Source: Neptunicoccus cionae | Lineage (GTDB): Bacteria > Pseudomonadota > Alphaproteobacteria > Rhodobacterales > Rhodobacteraceae | Reading direction: 5' to 3' | DNA length: 64,000 nt | NCBI RefSeq assembly: GCF_002860325.1 | Contig: NZ_PKOJ01000007.1 | Location: 186,001-250,000 of the forward strand | Notes under the pieces: model-generated | The model's database searches: none | What the model was told of the DNA's origin: nothing | Seen by the model: only the letters and a program-made list of their open reading frames with translations | Part shown: in pieces, positions 7,095 to 16,131 of the stretch | How the letters are laid out: every line of letters begins with the position of its first letter | Numbering within the stretch: the first letter of the stretch is position 1 | Translations under genes and position numbers: made by a program

Positions 7095-9749
7095 TTAGAA
7101 GTTCAGGGAGATATCCCGATGCTCTGCCGAACAGGACGCAAGATAAAGCGCCTGTTCGCGGTTCAGTTTCGGTTGGACGCGGGTGCCAAGCGTACCCCTG
7201 ATCGCGTCAAGGTAGCTCGCCAGACCTACACGCAACTCGGCTTCAGCCGCATCGCGCCATGCCTTGCCCTCGTCGTAAGCCACGAGCGCATCTGCATATT
7301 CCTCAAGCGCTCCGTCCACGTCCGGTGTGCGGGATTTCAGCTTGCGCCGTGTCTTGCTGAGCGCAGAGCGTACCTCGTCTGTTCCACCAATCTCGGAGAA
7401 CTTGCGGGACAGATCGTTGACCTGTTCCTCTGTTTCCTCGGGCGCGCCGTTGGCGATGATGGTTTGCAGATCCCGCAACTCTTGTTCCAGCGCCAGATAG
7501 GCTTCTGTGCCGTTCATCGCTTCCAGCGCTTCTGCTGCCGTTTCATAGGCTGCATCGGCTTTCCGACGATACGTGTTGCGTGCATCGGTTTCCGCTTTCG
7601 TAAGCTTGGCAAAAGTATTGTGGGTCTCTTCCCAGCTTGCGGGAATACTGGCTTGCAGTTCAGCGATATTTGCCTCGGCTTGTGCGATCTCTGCTTCCAG
7701 TTCCGCCCGCCGCGTGTCGTTGTCTTCTTGCAAACGACCAAGCAGCTTTCGTGCTTCCTGAAGGATTTCATCCTCGTGGCGGATCTTCTTCTCGATGCTG
7801 CGAACCAGTCGGAGGTTCGGGCGGTAGTCCTCGCTCGCCACCTGAACCGATTGTTCCGCTACGAAAGCAGCTTGCAGTGAATCCAGAGCCTCTTGCGCAC
7901 CAGCGACATCGCTTTCCAGGGACGACGCCATCTTCTCCGGCAGGATAGAGAAGTTAAGCCCCTGTGCCGTTTGAACAGCTTGCTCGACCGCTCCGTTGCT
8001 GCTGGCGATCACACCACCCACGTATTCCTCCATGCAATATTGCAGTTTCGGGTTGCGGGGCGGCGGCGATGTCTCGGACAGATAGCTCACACGATTGGGC
8101 AGGTAGTTCACCAGTGGCGGATAGAACCCGACGATACCCAGCGCAATCAATTGCAGTGTGATGAAGGCAATAACCCCTTTGTACATCTGAACGGTTTTCA
8201 CAGCTGCCGGAGCAACCCCGCGCAGATAAAACAAAGCAAACCCGAAAGGAGGTGTAAGGAACGAAGTCTGGATGTTCAGACCGATCATTACCCCGAGCCA
8301 GACTGCAGTGATGTTTGCTTCCGGATCAGCCAGCAAGATCGGTGCCACGATGGGCACAACCACAACTGCGATTTCGATGAAGTCGAGGAAGAACCCCAGA
8401 ACAAAGATCACCGCCATCACGATGATGAACTGGGTCCAGAACCCACCCGGCAGGGAGTTCAGGAACTCGCGTACCAGTTCCTCGCCGCCAAAGGCGCGGA
8501 AGGCAGCTGTCAGCATCGCAGCGCCCAGAAGGATGATGAACACCAGCGATGTGGTTTTTGCCGTTTCCAGCATCACGCCGTGCAGCGTGTTGTCAATTTT
8601 CAGGGTGCGCCAGCCGGACCAGATCAGCGAAACGATCAACGCAGCAGAGGCCGCCAAACCGATCATCACACCAAGACGGTCGTTGGCTGTCTGCACACCT
8701 TTGATGTTCATTTCAAAGTTGGACAGGCAGAAGGCTATTACACCAAGCGACACCAGCGCGATAATCGCTGGAACATAGGTCGTCTTGCGCCCCGCTGCCA
8801 GACGATACCCCGCCATGATCATCGCACCGGCGGCACCGATGGCGCCTGCCTGATTCACCGTGGCAATACCGGCAATGATCGAACCGAGCACCAGAAAAAT
8901 CAGCGCGAGTGGCGGGATCAATGTCAGGGCCACATTGCCCCAGAATGCCGCGTTGAACTTGCCTGCGTATTTCACTGCGGGGGCCGAAGCTGGACGCAGG
9001 ATTGCATAGACAAGGATATACAGCATATAAAGCGCGACCAGCACCAGACCGGGAATAAACGCCCCAAGGAACATTTCACCGGCAGAGGTTGAAGCCACAT
9101 CAAAAACGGATGGCATCGACAGTTCGCCGGTTGCCTCTTTATACAGCGCCTTACGCGCCGTGGAGGCTTGGTCGGTGGCGCTGGCAAGCTGGTCTGCCAG
9201 AATAATCAGAACGATCGAAGGCGGAATGATCTGCCCCAAGGTTCCGGATGCCGCAATCGTCCCTGTTGCCAGTGATGGTGAATAGTTGTTGCGCAGCATG
9301 GCTGGAAGGGAAATCAGCCCCATTGCCACCACAGTCGCGCCGACAATCCCTGTTGTCGCGGCCAGCAGTGCGCCCACAAAGACAACCGAAATCCCCAGAC
9401 CACCCGGAACTGGACCAAACAGTTGGGCCATCGTCACCAGAAGGTCTTCGGCGATTTTGGAGCGCTGCAGCATGATGCCCATGAAGATGAACAGCGGAAT
9501 CGCAATCAGCGTATCCCGTTCTACCTCCCAATAGACGCCGCGAAGGTTCGTGACCCCTGCGGACAACCACTGTTGCGGCCCGCCGGAGTGGAAATAGGCA
9601 TCGGTACTGCCATCAAACAGATAACCGGCACCGGCAGCCAGTCCGATGGTTATAATTGCGGCGCCGGGCAGTGCAAAGGCCACCGGATAGCCCGAGCCAA
9701 GGGCCGTGGCCATGATAAGGACCAGTATGGCGAGAAAGAGAATTTCCAT
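7095..9749 (-). CDS. dctM: TRAP transporter large permease (DctM/TakM) with long C-terminal helical tail
   Basis: Membrane permease that couples uptake of an organic acid to the sodium gradient. The first 550 or so residues are hydrophobic with many transmembrane segments and the DctM pattern (for example GATVVAMGLISLPAMLRNNY and GTLGQIIPPSIVLIILADQLA). Classical DctM is about 430 residues; this one has 884. Extra length comes from enlarged internal loops and from a soluble, charged, Glu/Ala-rich region from about residue 560 onward that looks alpha-helical or coiled-coil. It follows dctQ by 12 bases and is the last gene of the operon. Ligand class is inferred from the dctP gene upstream. Confidence 0.9.
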   Translation of the reverse strand: MEILFLAILVLIMATALGSGYPVAFALPGAAIITIGLAAGAGYLFDGSTDAYFHSGGPQQWLSAGVTNLRGVYWEVERDTLIAIPLFIFMGIMLQRSKIAEDLLVTMAQLFGPVPGGLGISVVFVGALLAATTGIVGATVVAMGLISLPAMLRNNYSPSLATGTIAASGTLGQIIPPSIVLIILADQLASATDQASTARKALYKEATGELSMPSVFDVASTSAGEMFLGAFIPGLVLVALYMLYILVYAILRPASAPAVKYAGKFNAAFWGNVALTLIPPLALIFLVLGSIIAGIATVNQAGAIGAAGAMIMAGYRLAAGRKTTYVPAIIALVSLGVIAFCLSNFEMNIKGVQTANDRLGVMIGLAASAALIVSLIWSGWRTLKIDNTLHGVMLETAKTTSLVFIILLGAAMLTAAFRAFGGEELVREFLNSLPGGFWTQFIIVMAVIFVLGFFLDFIEIAVVVVPIVAPILLADPEANITAVWLGVMIGLNIQTSFLTPPFGFALFYLRGVAPAAVKTVQMYKGVIAFITLQLIALGIVGFYPPLVNYLPNRVSYLSETSPPPRNPKLQYCMEEYVGGVIASSNGAVEQAVQTAQGLNFSILPEKMASSLESDVAGAQEALDSLQAAFVAEQSVQVASEDYRPNLRLVRSIEKKIRHEDEILQEARKLLGRLQEDNDTRRAELEAEIAQAEANIAELQASIPASWEETHNTFAKLTKAETDARNTYRRKADAAYETAAEALEAMNGTEAYLALEQELRDLQTIIANGAPEETEEQVNDLSRKFSEIGGTDEVRSALSKTRRKLKSRTPDVDGALEEYADALVAYDEGKAWRDAAEAELRVGLASYLDAIRGTLGTRVQPKLNREQALYLASCSAEHRDISLNF

Positions 9750-9761
9750 GATATTCGGTCC

Positions 9762-10751
9762 TTAGTGGGCCACAGGCGCGAGTTCTCGCTTGCCCGGTTC
9801 GCTGCGGTAGTCAGCGACTGCTTCGAAAAAATAGCTTACAAACTGGATCAGCATCGTGATCGCAAACATCCCGAGGAAACCGGCCATCTGATATTTCACA
9901 AACATGCCAACGCCCCCTGTCTGGGTGATTTCAAAGTTCATAAGCGGTGCGTTAATGATGGACTGTTTTCCGTTCAATCCGATGTAAAGGATGACCCATG
10001 CAGTCGCCGCCCCGAGGAACAATGATCCGAAGGCATTTACAAAGCCACGCGTCCGGTCGGTAAAGCCCGCATATAGCACATCAACCCGAACATGGCCTTC
10101 TTCATAAAGCGTATAGGCCGAAGCAAAGAGAAACAGCGCGGCATACCAGTAGCGCACCAGATCCCCCATCAGCGCCTGTTCGTAAGAAAAGACAAAACGG
10201 GAAATCACGATCAGAAGCTCTGATGCAACGATCATGAGCGTTAACCACGTAAAGCCGAGTGTGCGTGTGAACAGCGCGATGATGAAGCTCAGCCCGATGA
10301 GGGGAAGGTGAACATAGCTGCCAACATAGCGTGACAGTCCGAGAGAACGGACCGTATCTTCGCTAAAGAAGAAATCCAGCCCCTTTTCAACACGCAAAAT
10401 CGCAATAAGCGAATCCGCGATACCGACCAGAAGGACCGACCAGAAACAGACGCGAATGATATAGAGGTTGAACCGGTGTATCCGGTCCGCATCCCAGCGC
10501 AGAGCCACATCTTTGGTCATCAGGACGAAGATGACCGCACAGGCGATGAAGGCAGCATACATGCCAACAGCCAGTGCACCGCCCTGCCCCTGGATGAAAT
10601 CCATCACCCGGGCATAGCCGAAGCCTACGTTCAATATGTTGTTAATCAGGAAAGCAGCAAGACAGGCAAGAACCGTCCAGCCGATGATACGCACCAGCGG
10701 TGCTGGCGTTCCATATTTTCTAAGTACGACGGGTTGTTCTGCGTCGGCCAT
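9762..10751 (-). CDS. dctQ: TRAP transporter small permease (DctQ/TakQ)
   Basis: Small membrane subunit that pairs with DctM. It has several hydrophobic helices (GWTVLACLAAFLINNILNVG at the N-terminus, MYAAFIACAVIFVLM, and FLGMFAITMLIQFVSYFFEA at the C-terminus). With 329 residues it is longer than the usual 160-200 residue DctQ, as seen in the TakQ-type systems. It is followed by dctM after 12 bases and separated from dctP by a hairpin terminator. Confidence 0.85.
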   Translation of the reverse strand: MADAEQPVVLRKYGTPAPLVRIIGWTVLACLAAFLINNILNVGFGYARVMDFIQGQGGALAVGMYAAFIACAVIFVLMTKDVALRWDADRIHRFNLYIIRVCFWSVLLVGIADSLIAILRVEKGLDFFFSEDTVRSLGLSRYVGSYVHLPLIGLSFIIALFTRTLGFTWLTLMIVASELLIVISRFVFSYEQALMGDLVRYWYAALFLFASAYTLYEEGHVRVDVLYAGFTDRTRGFVNAFGSLFLGAATAWVILYIGLNGKQSIINAPLMNFEITQTGGVGMFVKYQMAGFLGMFAITMLIQFVSYFFEAVADYRSEPGKRELAPVAH

Positions 10752-10846
10752 ATGTCCCCCCCGGGATCAAGTATTAGTGTTGCCTGTATCCGGTCATTCC
10801 GCCCGCATCTGATGTGCGGTGTCGGAGAAAGCGTTTGAATACGGGA

Positions 10847-10871
10847 AAAGAGCGGGGCCGTTAAGCCCCGC
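10847..10871 (-). terminator. Intercistronic terminator/attenuator between dctP and dctQ
   Basis: On the minus strand GCGGGGC (10871-10865) and GCCCCGC (10858-10852) form a seven-base-pair stem with a six-base loop followed by TCTTTT. It lies just after dctP and before dctQM. Such partial terminators are a plausible way to make more binding protein than permease. Confidence 0.75.
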
Positions 10872-10894
10872 CCCTGATCGCCTGTGTCGCACCC

Positions 10895-11983
10895 TTAAAT
10901 CAGGCCGAGCACACGGTTGCGTTGGTTGATGAACGTCCCTTCGAAGGCCGCTAGCATCGCACCTTGTGCGCGCAACGTTTTCTGGAAGTGGTCGTCCACC
11001 TCTGTCGCCAGCGAAGAGTGGGCACGCGCGTCCTCGAAGACCTCTGCGGAGGCTTCGCCGAAGGCATCCCAGACATCATCGTTAAACGCACGAACCTGAA
11101 CGCCGTGGTCATCGACCAGTTTGCCAAGATACTCACCGTTTTTCGCGATGGCTTCTTCGTGGGACAGGGCCAGCTCTTCGGAACAGGCTGCTTCGATGAT
11201 GGCTTTCTCATAATCGGACAGACCGTCCCACCATGCTTTGTTCATACCAAAGGCAATACCACCGCCCGGCTCGTGCATACCACCGGTATAGTAGTATTTG
11301 GCCGCTTCGTAGAACTTCATGAAGTAGTCGTTGTAAGGACCAACCCATTCTGTCGCTTCGATGGAACCGGAAACAAGGTTTTCGTAGATCTGGCCACCAG
11401 GCAGGGACACTGTAGAAGCGCCCATTTTGGACAGAACCTGACCACCAAGGCCCGGAATACGCATTTTCAGACCGTTGAAATCATCCGGAGAGTTGATTTC
11501 TTTGTTAAACCAACCACCGGCTTGCGTGCCTGTGGAACCACAAGCCAGAGCCTTCAGACCGAATTCACCGGAAAGTTTGTCCCAGAGAGCCTGACCGCCT
11601 GCGTGTTTGATCCAGGCGTTCCACTCTGGTGTGGACATCCCGAATGGCACGGAGGTGAAATAGTTGAATGCTGGGTGCTTACCGCCCCAGTAATAGTCCG
11701 CACCGATATAAGCTTGGCTGTTGCCGGATGCGACTTCGTCAAAGGAGTCAAACGCACCAACGCGTTCGCCTGCTGCGAAGTATTCCACGTTGAACGCGCC
11801 ATTGGACAGAACGGCGATCCGTTCGGCAAGACGCTGTGCAGAAGTCCCCAGACCCGGGAAGTCCCGCGGCCAGGTAGATACGATTGTCAGTTGTTTTGCG
11901 TGGCTTGCCGCGACTGCAGGGCTGGCCAGCGCCGCAGCACCGGCACCAAGCGCCGCACTCGTTAGAAACTTACGACGTTCCAT
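10895..11983 (-). CDS. dctP: TRAP transporter periplasmic binding protein (DctP, TakP-like)
   Basis: Captures the transported organic anion in the periplasm. A twin-arginine signal (ERRKFLTSAALGAGAAALA, cleavage near AVA-AS) precedes a DctP fold with the signature GLKMRIPGLGGQVLSKMGA, which holds the conserved carboxylate-binding Arg. The segments EWVGPYNDYFMKFYEAAKYYY and GGMHEPGG resemble the 2-oxoacid binding protein TakP of Rhodobacter sphaeroides, so alpha-keto acids are the best ligand guess. It is the first gene of the P-Q-M operon and 362 residues long, close to TakP. Confidence 0.87.
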   Translation of the reverse strand: MERRKFLTSAALGAGAAALASPAVAASHAKQLTIVSTWPRDFPGLGTSAQRLAERIAVLSNGAFNVEYFAAGERVGAFDSFDEVASGNSQAYIGADYYWGGKHPAFNYFTSVPFGMSTPEWNAWIKHAGGQALWDKLSGEFGLKALACGSTGTQAGGWFNKEINSPDDFNGLKMRIPGLGGQVLSKMGASTVSLPGGQIYENLVSGSIEATEWVGPYNDYFMKFYEAAKYYYTGGMHEPGGGIAFGMNKAWWDGLSDYEKAIIEAACSEELALSHEEAIAKNGEYLGKLVDDHGVQVRAFNDDVWDAFGEASAEVFEDARAHSSLATEVDDHFQKTLRAQGAMLAAFEGTFINQRNRVLGLI

Positions 11984-12001
11984 TTAAAGATTTCCTCCAT
12001 G

Positions 12002-12362
12002 TTATTTTTTGCATTTTCTAACGGATCGGTAATCTCTCCCAAGCGATCCGCTGTATGCGGGACCACCATGCAATGGACGCCCTGAAAAAAGCAACAAATA
12101 ATCAAAGCAACCATAAGAGGTGTAATAAAATAAGGGGAAAGCAGTGGATGGTGACACGTCGGGTGGAAAATTAGTGTCCGACAATGCAAAAAAAATCGGC
12201 AATTCCGACAGGCTTCAGGCTCCGAATCTGCATTGGTATGCAAAAACGAATCTCAGGAGATTCTCTCTCCCGCTCTGGACAGGTTTTATTGGGGTGAAAG
12301 CTGCTTGGTTTTCCGAATGTTTCAAAAATCGGTTCTAAAACGACATTTTCTTGGCAAAAGCC
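12002..12362. other. Intergenic region between dctP and the ilv leader
   Basis: No supported gene in this stretch of about 360 bases. It must contain the promoter of the TRAP operon reading leftward. Short reading frames here lack ribosome sites and family character. Confidence 0.5.
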
Positions 12363-12363
12363 C

Positions 12364-12392
12364 TTGACCCTCCCAATCACCGTCCATAATGT
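12364..12392 (+). promoter_or_regulatory. Candidate sigma70 promoter of the ilv leader
   Basis: TTGACC at 12364-12369 is followed, after 17 bases, by TAATGT (12387-12392), or after 15 by CATAAT (12385-12390). Either -10 element would put transcription start at about 12397-12400, directly at the ATG of the leader peptide, so that the leader would be translated from a leaderless or nearly leaderless mRNA. Confidence 0.55.
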
Positions 12393-12399
12393 CGCCGCC

Positions 12400-12441
12400 A
12401 TGAGAACGGAAATGGTATATATTCTAGTCGTGGTGACTTAG
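12400..12441 (+). CDS. Branched-chain leader peptide of the acetolactate synthase operon
   Basis: The 13-codon frame reads MRTEMVYILVVVT then TAG. Six of the 13 residues are Val, Ile or Leu, clustered just before the stop, as in ilv/leu attenuator peptides whose translation senses charged tRNA. There is no Shine-Dalgarno sequence, and the predicted transcription start nearly coincides with the ATG. It is followed by alternative hairpins and a terminator before the acetolactate synthase gene. The small size makes independent proof from sequence impossible, but composition and position are both as expected. Confidence 0.75.
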   Translation: MRTEMVYILVVVT

Positions 12442-12509
12442 CGCATGGCGCGGAAACGGTAACAATCGTTCCTACACCCATGCGCGCCCCCCTGATCGGG
12501 GGTTTTTTT
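12441..12509 (+). promoter_or_regulatory. Transcription attenuator of the ilv operon
   Basis: GCGCATGG (12441-12448) pairs perfectly with CCATGCGC (12478-12485). A competing pairing is GGCGCG (12447-12452) with CGCGCC (12483-12488). Then comes the terminator CCCCC (12488-12492), TGATC loop, GGGGG (12498-12502) and seven T (12503-12509). The first arm begins at the last base of the leader stop codon, so a ribosome stalled at the Val codons would cover it. Which structure is the antiterminator is not resolved by eye. Confidence 0.7.
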
Positions 12510-12545
12510 ATGCCTGATCCTATGATGTGAAGCTGGAGCAAGATT

Positions 12546-14300
12546 ATGACACGTCAGATGAGTGGAGCCCAAATTGTTGTTAAAGCCCTGAAGGATCAGG
12601 GTGTGGACACAGTCTTCGGATACCCCGGTGGCGCGGTGCTACCGATTTACGATGAAATCTTCCAGCAAAACGATATTCGCCACGTTCTGGTGCGCCATGA
12701 ACAGGCAGCCACACACGCGGCGGAAGGCTATGCCCGTTCGACAGGTAAACCCGGCGTGGTTCTTGTAACATCTGGTCCGGGCGCGACAAATGCTGTGACC
12801 GGTATGACAGATGCGCTGATGGACAGCATTCCGATGATCGTGCTCACCGGTCAGGTGCCTACCTTCATGATCGGGAACGACGCCTTTCAGGAAGCCGATA
12901 CAGTTGGCATCACCCGCCCCTGCACCAAGCATAACTGGCTTGTGCGGGACACGAACGAACTGGCAAAGACCATGCATCAGGCGTTCCATGTTGCGACTTC
13001 GGGTCGTCCCGGTCCGGTTCTGATCGACATTCCCAAGGATGTGCAGTTTGCCAATGGGACCTATGTTGCACCTGCAAAGGCGGACAAAGGCCATTACAAC
13101 CCGCGCGTCAAAGGTGACATGGACAGGATCACCGAACTGGCGGCACTGATGGAAACCGCGAAAAAGCCGGTGATCTATTCGGGTGGCGGTGTGATCAACT
13201 CCGGCAAGGCAGCATCCATGCTGCTGCGCGAACTAGCCGAAGCGACCAAGTTTCCGGTGACGTCTACCTTGATGGGGCTTGGCGCCTACCCTGCCAGTGG
13301 CGACAATTGGATCGGTATGCTGGGGATGCATGGCACCTACGAAGCAAACATGACGATGCACGACTGCGATCTGATGATCTGCATCGGCGCACGGTTTGAC
13401 GACCGGATCACCGGACGGGTGGACGCCTTCAGCCCGAATTCGAAAAAGGTCCATATCGACATCGACCCGTCTTCCATCAACAAGGTGATCCACGTTGATG
13501 TGCCGATCATCGGCGACATCGGCCATGTGCTTGAGGATCTGTTGAAGATCTGGAAATCCCGCGGACGCAAGACCGAGGCCGGGGCGATCTCCAAATGGTG
13601 GGGCAAGATCAACGAATGGCGCGCCAAGGATTGCCTTGCCTACAAGCAGGAAGGCAAAATCATCAAGCCGCAATATGCGTTGCAACGGCTTGAGGCGCTG
13701 ACCAAAGATCACGACCGCTATATCACGACCGAAGTCGGTCAGCACCAGATGTGGGCTGCACAGTTCCTCGGGTTCAACGACCCGAACCGCTGGATGACAT
13801 CAGGCGGGCTTGGCACCATGGGGTACGGCTTCCCTGCCTCTATCGGTGTTCAGATGGCCCATCCTGAATCACTTGTTATCAACATCGCAGGGGAAGCAAG
13901 CTGGCTGATGAATATGCAGGAGATGGGCACTGCCATGCAGTACCGCCTTCCAGTGAAACAGTTCATCCTGAACAACGAACGCCTTGGTATGGTGCGCCAG
14001 TGGCAGGAACTGCTCCATGGCGAGCGGTATTCCAGCAGCTGGTCTGAATCCCTGCCCGATTTCGTAAAACTCGCCGAAGCTTTTGGTGCCAAGGGTATTC
14101 AGGTGTCTGACCCGGATGATCTGGACGATGCAATTCTTGAGATGATCAATTACGACGGTCCGGTTCTGTTCGACTGTCTGGTTGAAAAACACGAGAACTG
14201 TTTCCCGATGATCCCGTCAGGCAAGGCACACAATGAAATGCTACTGGGCAACGCCTCTACCGAAGGTGCGATTGAATCCGGCGGCGCGGTGATGGTTTAA
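12546..14300 (+). CDS. ilvI: Acetolactate synthase, large catalytic subunit
   Basis: Thiamine-diphosphate enzyme that condenses pyruvate with pyruvate or 2-oxobutyrate, the first common step to valine, leucine and isoleucine. Seen are YPGGAVLPIYDE, the ThDP-activating Glu in RHEQAATHAAEGYARSTG, the FAD-domain segment MLGMHGTYEANM, and a variant of the ThDP-magnesium motif (INIAGEASWLMNMQE, GEA in place of the usual GDA) with NNERLGMVRQWQ. The length of 584 residues is normal. Expression is governed by the leader and attenuator upstream. The regulatory subunit gene is unusually 1.25 kb away, beyond an RTX gene. Confidence 0.95.
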   Translation: MTRQMSGAQIVVKALKDQGVDTVFGYPGGAVLPIYDEIFQQNDIRHVLVRHEQAATHAAEGYARSTGKPGVVLVTSGPGATNAVTGMTDALMDSIPMIVLTGQVPTFMIGNDAFQEADTVGITRPCTKHNWLVRDTNELAKTMHQAFHVATSGRPGPVLIDIPKDVQFANGTYVAPAKADKGHYNPRVKGDMDRITELAALMETAKKPVIYSGGGVINSGKAASMLLRELAEATKFPVTSTLMGLGAYPASGDNWIGMLGMHGTYEANMTMHDCDLMICIGARFDDRITGRVDAFSPNSKKVHIDIDPSSINKVIHVDVPIIGDIGHVLEDLLKIWKSRGRKTEAGAISKWWGKINEWRAKDCLAYKQEGKIIKPQYALQRLEALTKDHDRYITTEVGQHQMWAAQFLGFNDPNRWMTSGGLGTMGYGFPASIGVQMAHPESLVINIAGEASWLMNMQEMGTAMQYRLPVKQFILNNERLGMVRQWQELLHGERYSSSWSESLPDFVKLAEAFGAKGIQVSDPDDLDDAILEMINYDGPVLFDCLVEKHENCFPMIPSGKAHNEMLLGNASTEGAIESGGAVMV

Positions 14301-14368
14301 CCCGCGCCCTTTGCAAAAAAGGGGATCGGGAAGTAAACTGAACGGTATAGATAAAGGAGGAAAATAAT

Positions 14369-15421
14369 ATGACAGTCTATGCATTGACCAGCTATTTTCC
14401 GCTGGAAGTTCGTTCGACCGATCCCCATCTTGCCAAATTAGACGACATTTCTTTCGGAGCGGTTTACCTAGGTGAGACTGATAAACTGCCTATTGCGATT
14501 GGTACTGCGATAAGTTCGAGCGACCCTGTTTCGGTGTTAATGAGTAACCTAATTCAATATGTGATTTACGATGAAACAATCACCGTGGACTCGATACTTG
14601 AAGCCGGTGATCCCAAAAACAACAACTTTACGATCATCAACCGTTACGAAGTGAATGACGATCTTTCTTTGGAGTTTCTGGGGAGCGTGAACACTCATGT
14701 CCATTCTGGAAGCGACGGGCGAGACAGGTTGATTGGTTCTCTCGAAGTAGATCTTATGGAAGGTGGCGATGGCCGTGATATCCTCAAAGGCAAAGCGGGC
14801 TACGACGAACTGAATGGCGGTCGTGGCAACGACCGCATATTCGGCGGCTCGGACGCAGGAATCTATAAAGGCGGCGCTGGGAACGACATTTTAATTGATG
14901 ACGGTTCAAGCTGGAGCGAATTTTATGGCGGGGCAGGAAACGACAAGATAACCGGCGGCGGGATGCTATATGGTGGGGGCGGACGCGACAAACTAATCGC
15001 CAACCATCTGACAGCTGATCTATACGGCGGGCGGGGAAACGACATTCTGAGAACGGGCGATAGTGCAATTAACATGGACCTGTTCGGAGGCAACGGGCGC
15101 GACAAGTTCATAATCGAAATGAAAACGGATTCTCTGCATGTGACTGGCGGCAAAGGTGCTGACAGGTTTGTTGTCGTCGCTCCCGAACATTCCACGAGTT
15201 ACGATGTCTACATCAAGGATTTCGAAGACGGAAAAGACAAGTTTGACTTCAGTCGATTTGGGGAAGACTTTGACGTATCGGCCCTGAACATCAGAGAATT
15301 TCGCGGAGACCACGATATTTCCTATGTAAAGCGAACCGTCGAAGACCTTTTCAGGATTTCGTTTCACTTTTCAACGGAAGATGAAACCGTAGTGATTGAC
15401 CACAATGATTTCATTCTTTGA
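14369..15421 (+). CDS. RTX / hemolysin-type calcium-binding repeat protein between ilvI and ilvH
   Basis: Predicted secreted calcium-binding protein of 350 residues. Residues about 115-260 contain RTX nonapeptide-like repeats (GGDGRDILKG, GGRGNDRIFGG, GGAGNDILID, GGAGNDKITGG, GGRGNDILRTG). The N-terminal 110 residues match no domain I know. There is no N-terminal signal peptide, as expected for type I secretion by a C-terminal signal (here ending DFIL). A strong ribosome site AAGGAGG precedes the ATG. Base composition is visibly more AT-rich than its neighbours. It lies in the middle of the ilv operon, which suggests a later insertion. No type I exporter is nearby. Confidence 0.8.
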   Translation: MTVYALTSYFPLEVRSTDPHLAKLDDISFGAVYLGETDKLPIAIGTAISSSDPVSVLMSNLIQYVIYDETITVDSILEAGDPKNNNFTIINRYEVNDDLSLEFLGSVNTHVHSGSDGRDRLIGSLEVDLMEGGDGRDILKGKAGYDELNGGRGNDRIFGGSDAGIYKGGAGNDILIDDGSSWSEFYGGAGNDKITGGGMLYGGGGRDKLIANHLTADLYGGRGNDILRTGDSAINMDLFGGNGRDKFIIEMKTDSLHVTGGKGADRFVVVAPEHSTSYDVYIKDFEDGKDKFDFSRFGEDFDVSALNIREFRGDHDISYVKRTVEDLFRISFHFSTEDETVVIDHNDFIL

Positions 15422-15550
15422 AGCTGGAGCGTTCTAAATCTGGTATGCCTACATCCCATCCGACAGTAGCTTTGGAGAACTACAATCCTTGATCTCCAAA
15501 TGAGTAAATGATCCCTAACGACTAACCCCTCACAACAATAACAGGCCAAA

Positions 15551-16117
15551 ATGAACGCACTACGGATAAAGAAAGGCGCCTCTCGCAAGAGCGCTTATGA
15601 CCTGAAAAGCACCTATGGTGACGAAATCGAAACCCACACGCTCGCCGTGTTGGTGGACAACGAAGCGGGCGTTCTGGCCCGTGTGATCGGCCTGTTTTCA
15701 GGTCGCGGCTATAATATCGAAAGCCTCACCGTGGCGGAAACCGATCATGCAGGGCATCTGTCGCGGATCACGGTTGTCACCACGGGGACACCGCAGGTGA
15801 TCGAACAGATCAAGGCACAGTTGGGCCGTCTGGTGCCGGTTCACGATGTGCATGACCTGACGGTTGAAGGCCCGAGTGTTGAACGGGAACTGGCGCTGAT
15901 CAAAGTGGCGGGTGTCGGGGAAAAGCGGGTCGAAGCGATGCGCACATCCGAAGTGTTCCGCGCCAATGTCGTGGACAGCACGCTTGAAAGCTTTGTTTTC
16001 GAGATCACCGGTTCTCCGGAAAAAATCGATGCCTTTGTGGAAATGATGCGCCCACTCGGTCTGGTGGAAGTGGCCCGCACGGGTGTTGCTGCGATCATGC
16101 GCGGCAACGCGACCTGA
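15551..16117 (+). CDS. ilvH: Acetolactate synthase, small regulatory subunit
   Basis: Binds valine and modulates the large subunit. An ACT domain starts near residue 27 (HTLAVLVDNEAGVLARVIGLFSGRGYNIESLTV) and the conserved C-terminal domain includes RELALIKV and FEITG. The 188-residue length includes about 25 extra N-terminal residues. It belongs functionally with the acetolactate synthase gene upstream but is separated from it by the RTX gene; the 130-base gap before it could hold its own promoter. Confidence 0.93.
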   Translation: MNALRIKKGASRKSAYDLKSTYGDEIETHTLAVLVDNEAGVLARVIGLFSGRGYNIESLTVAETDHAGHLSRITVVTTGTPQVIEQIKAQLGRLVPVHDVHDLTVEGPSVERELALIKVAGVGEKRVEAMRTSEVFRANVVDSTLESFVFEITGSPEKIDAFVEMMRPLGLVEVARTGVAAIMRGNAT

Positions 16118-16131
16118 TCAAATTTGAAGAC

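Noticed and set aside
7893-9092. Long plus-strand reading frame of 399 codons opposite dctM
   Set aside because: It is the antisense shadow of the permease gene, has low-complexity His/Gln/Arg/Asp-rich content and no ribosome site or family match.
12529-15430. Eleven-base repeat GAAGCTGGAGC before ilvI and after the RTX gene, as possible insertion borders
   Set aside because: The copies enclose ilvI as well as the RTX gene, so they cannot be borders of the RTX insert, and an 11-base match over 3 kb can arise by chance.
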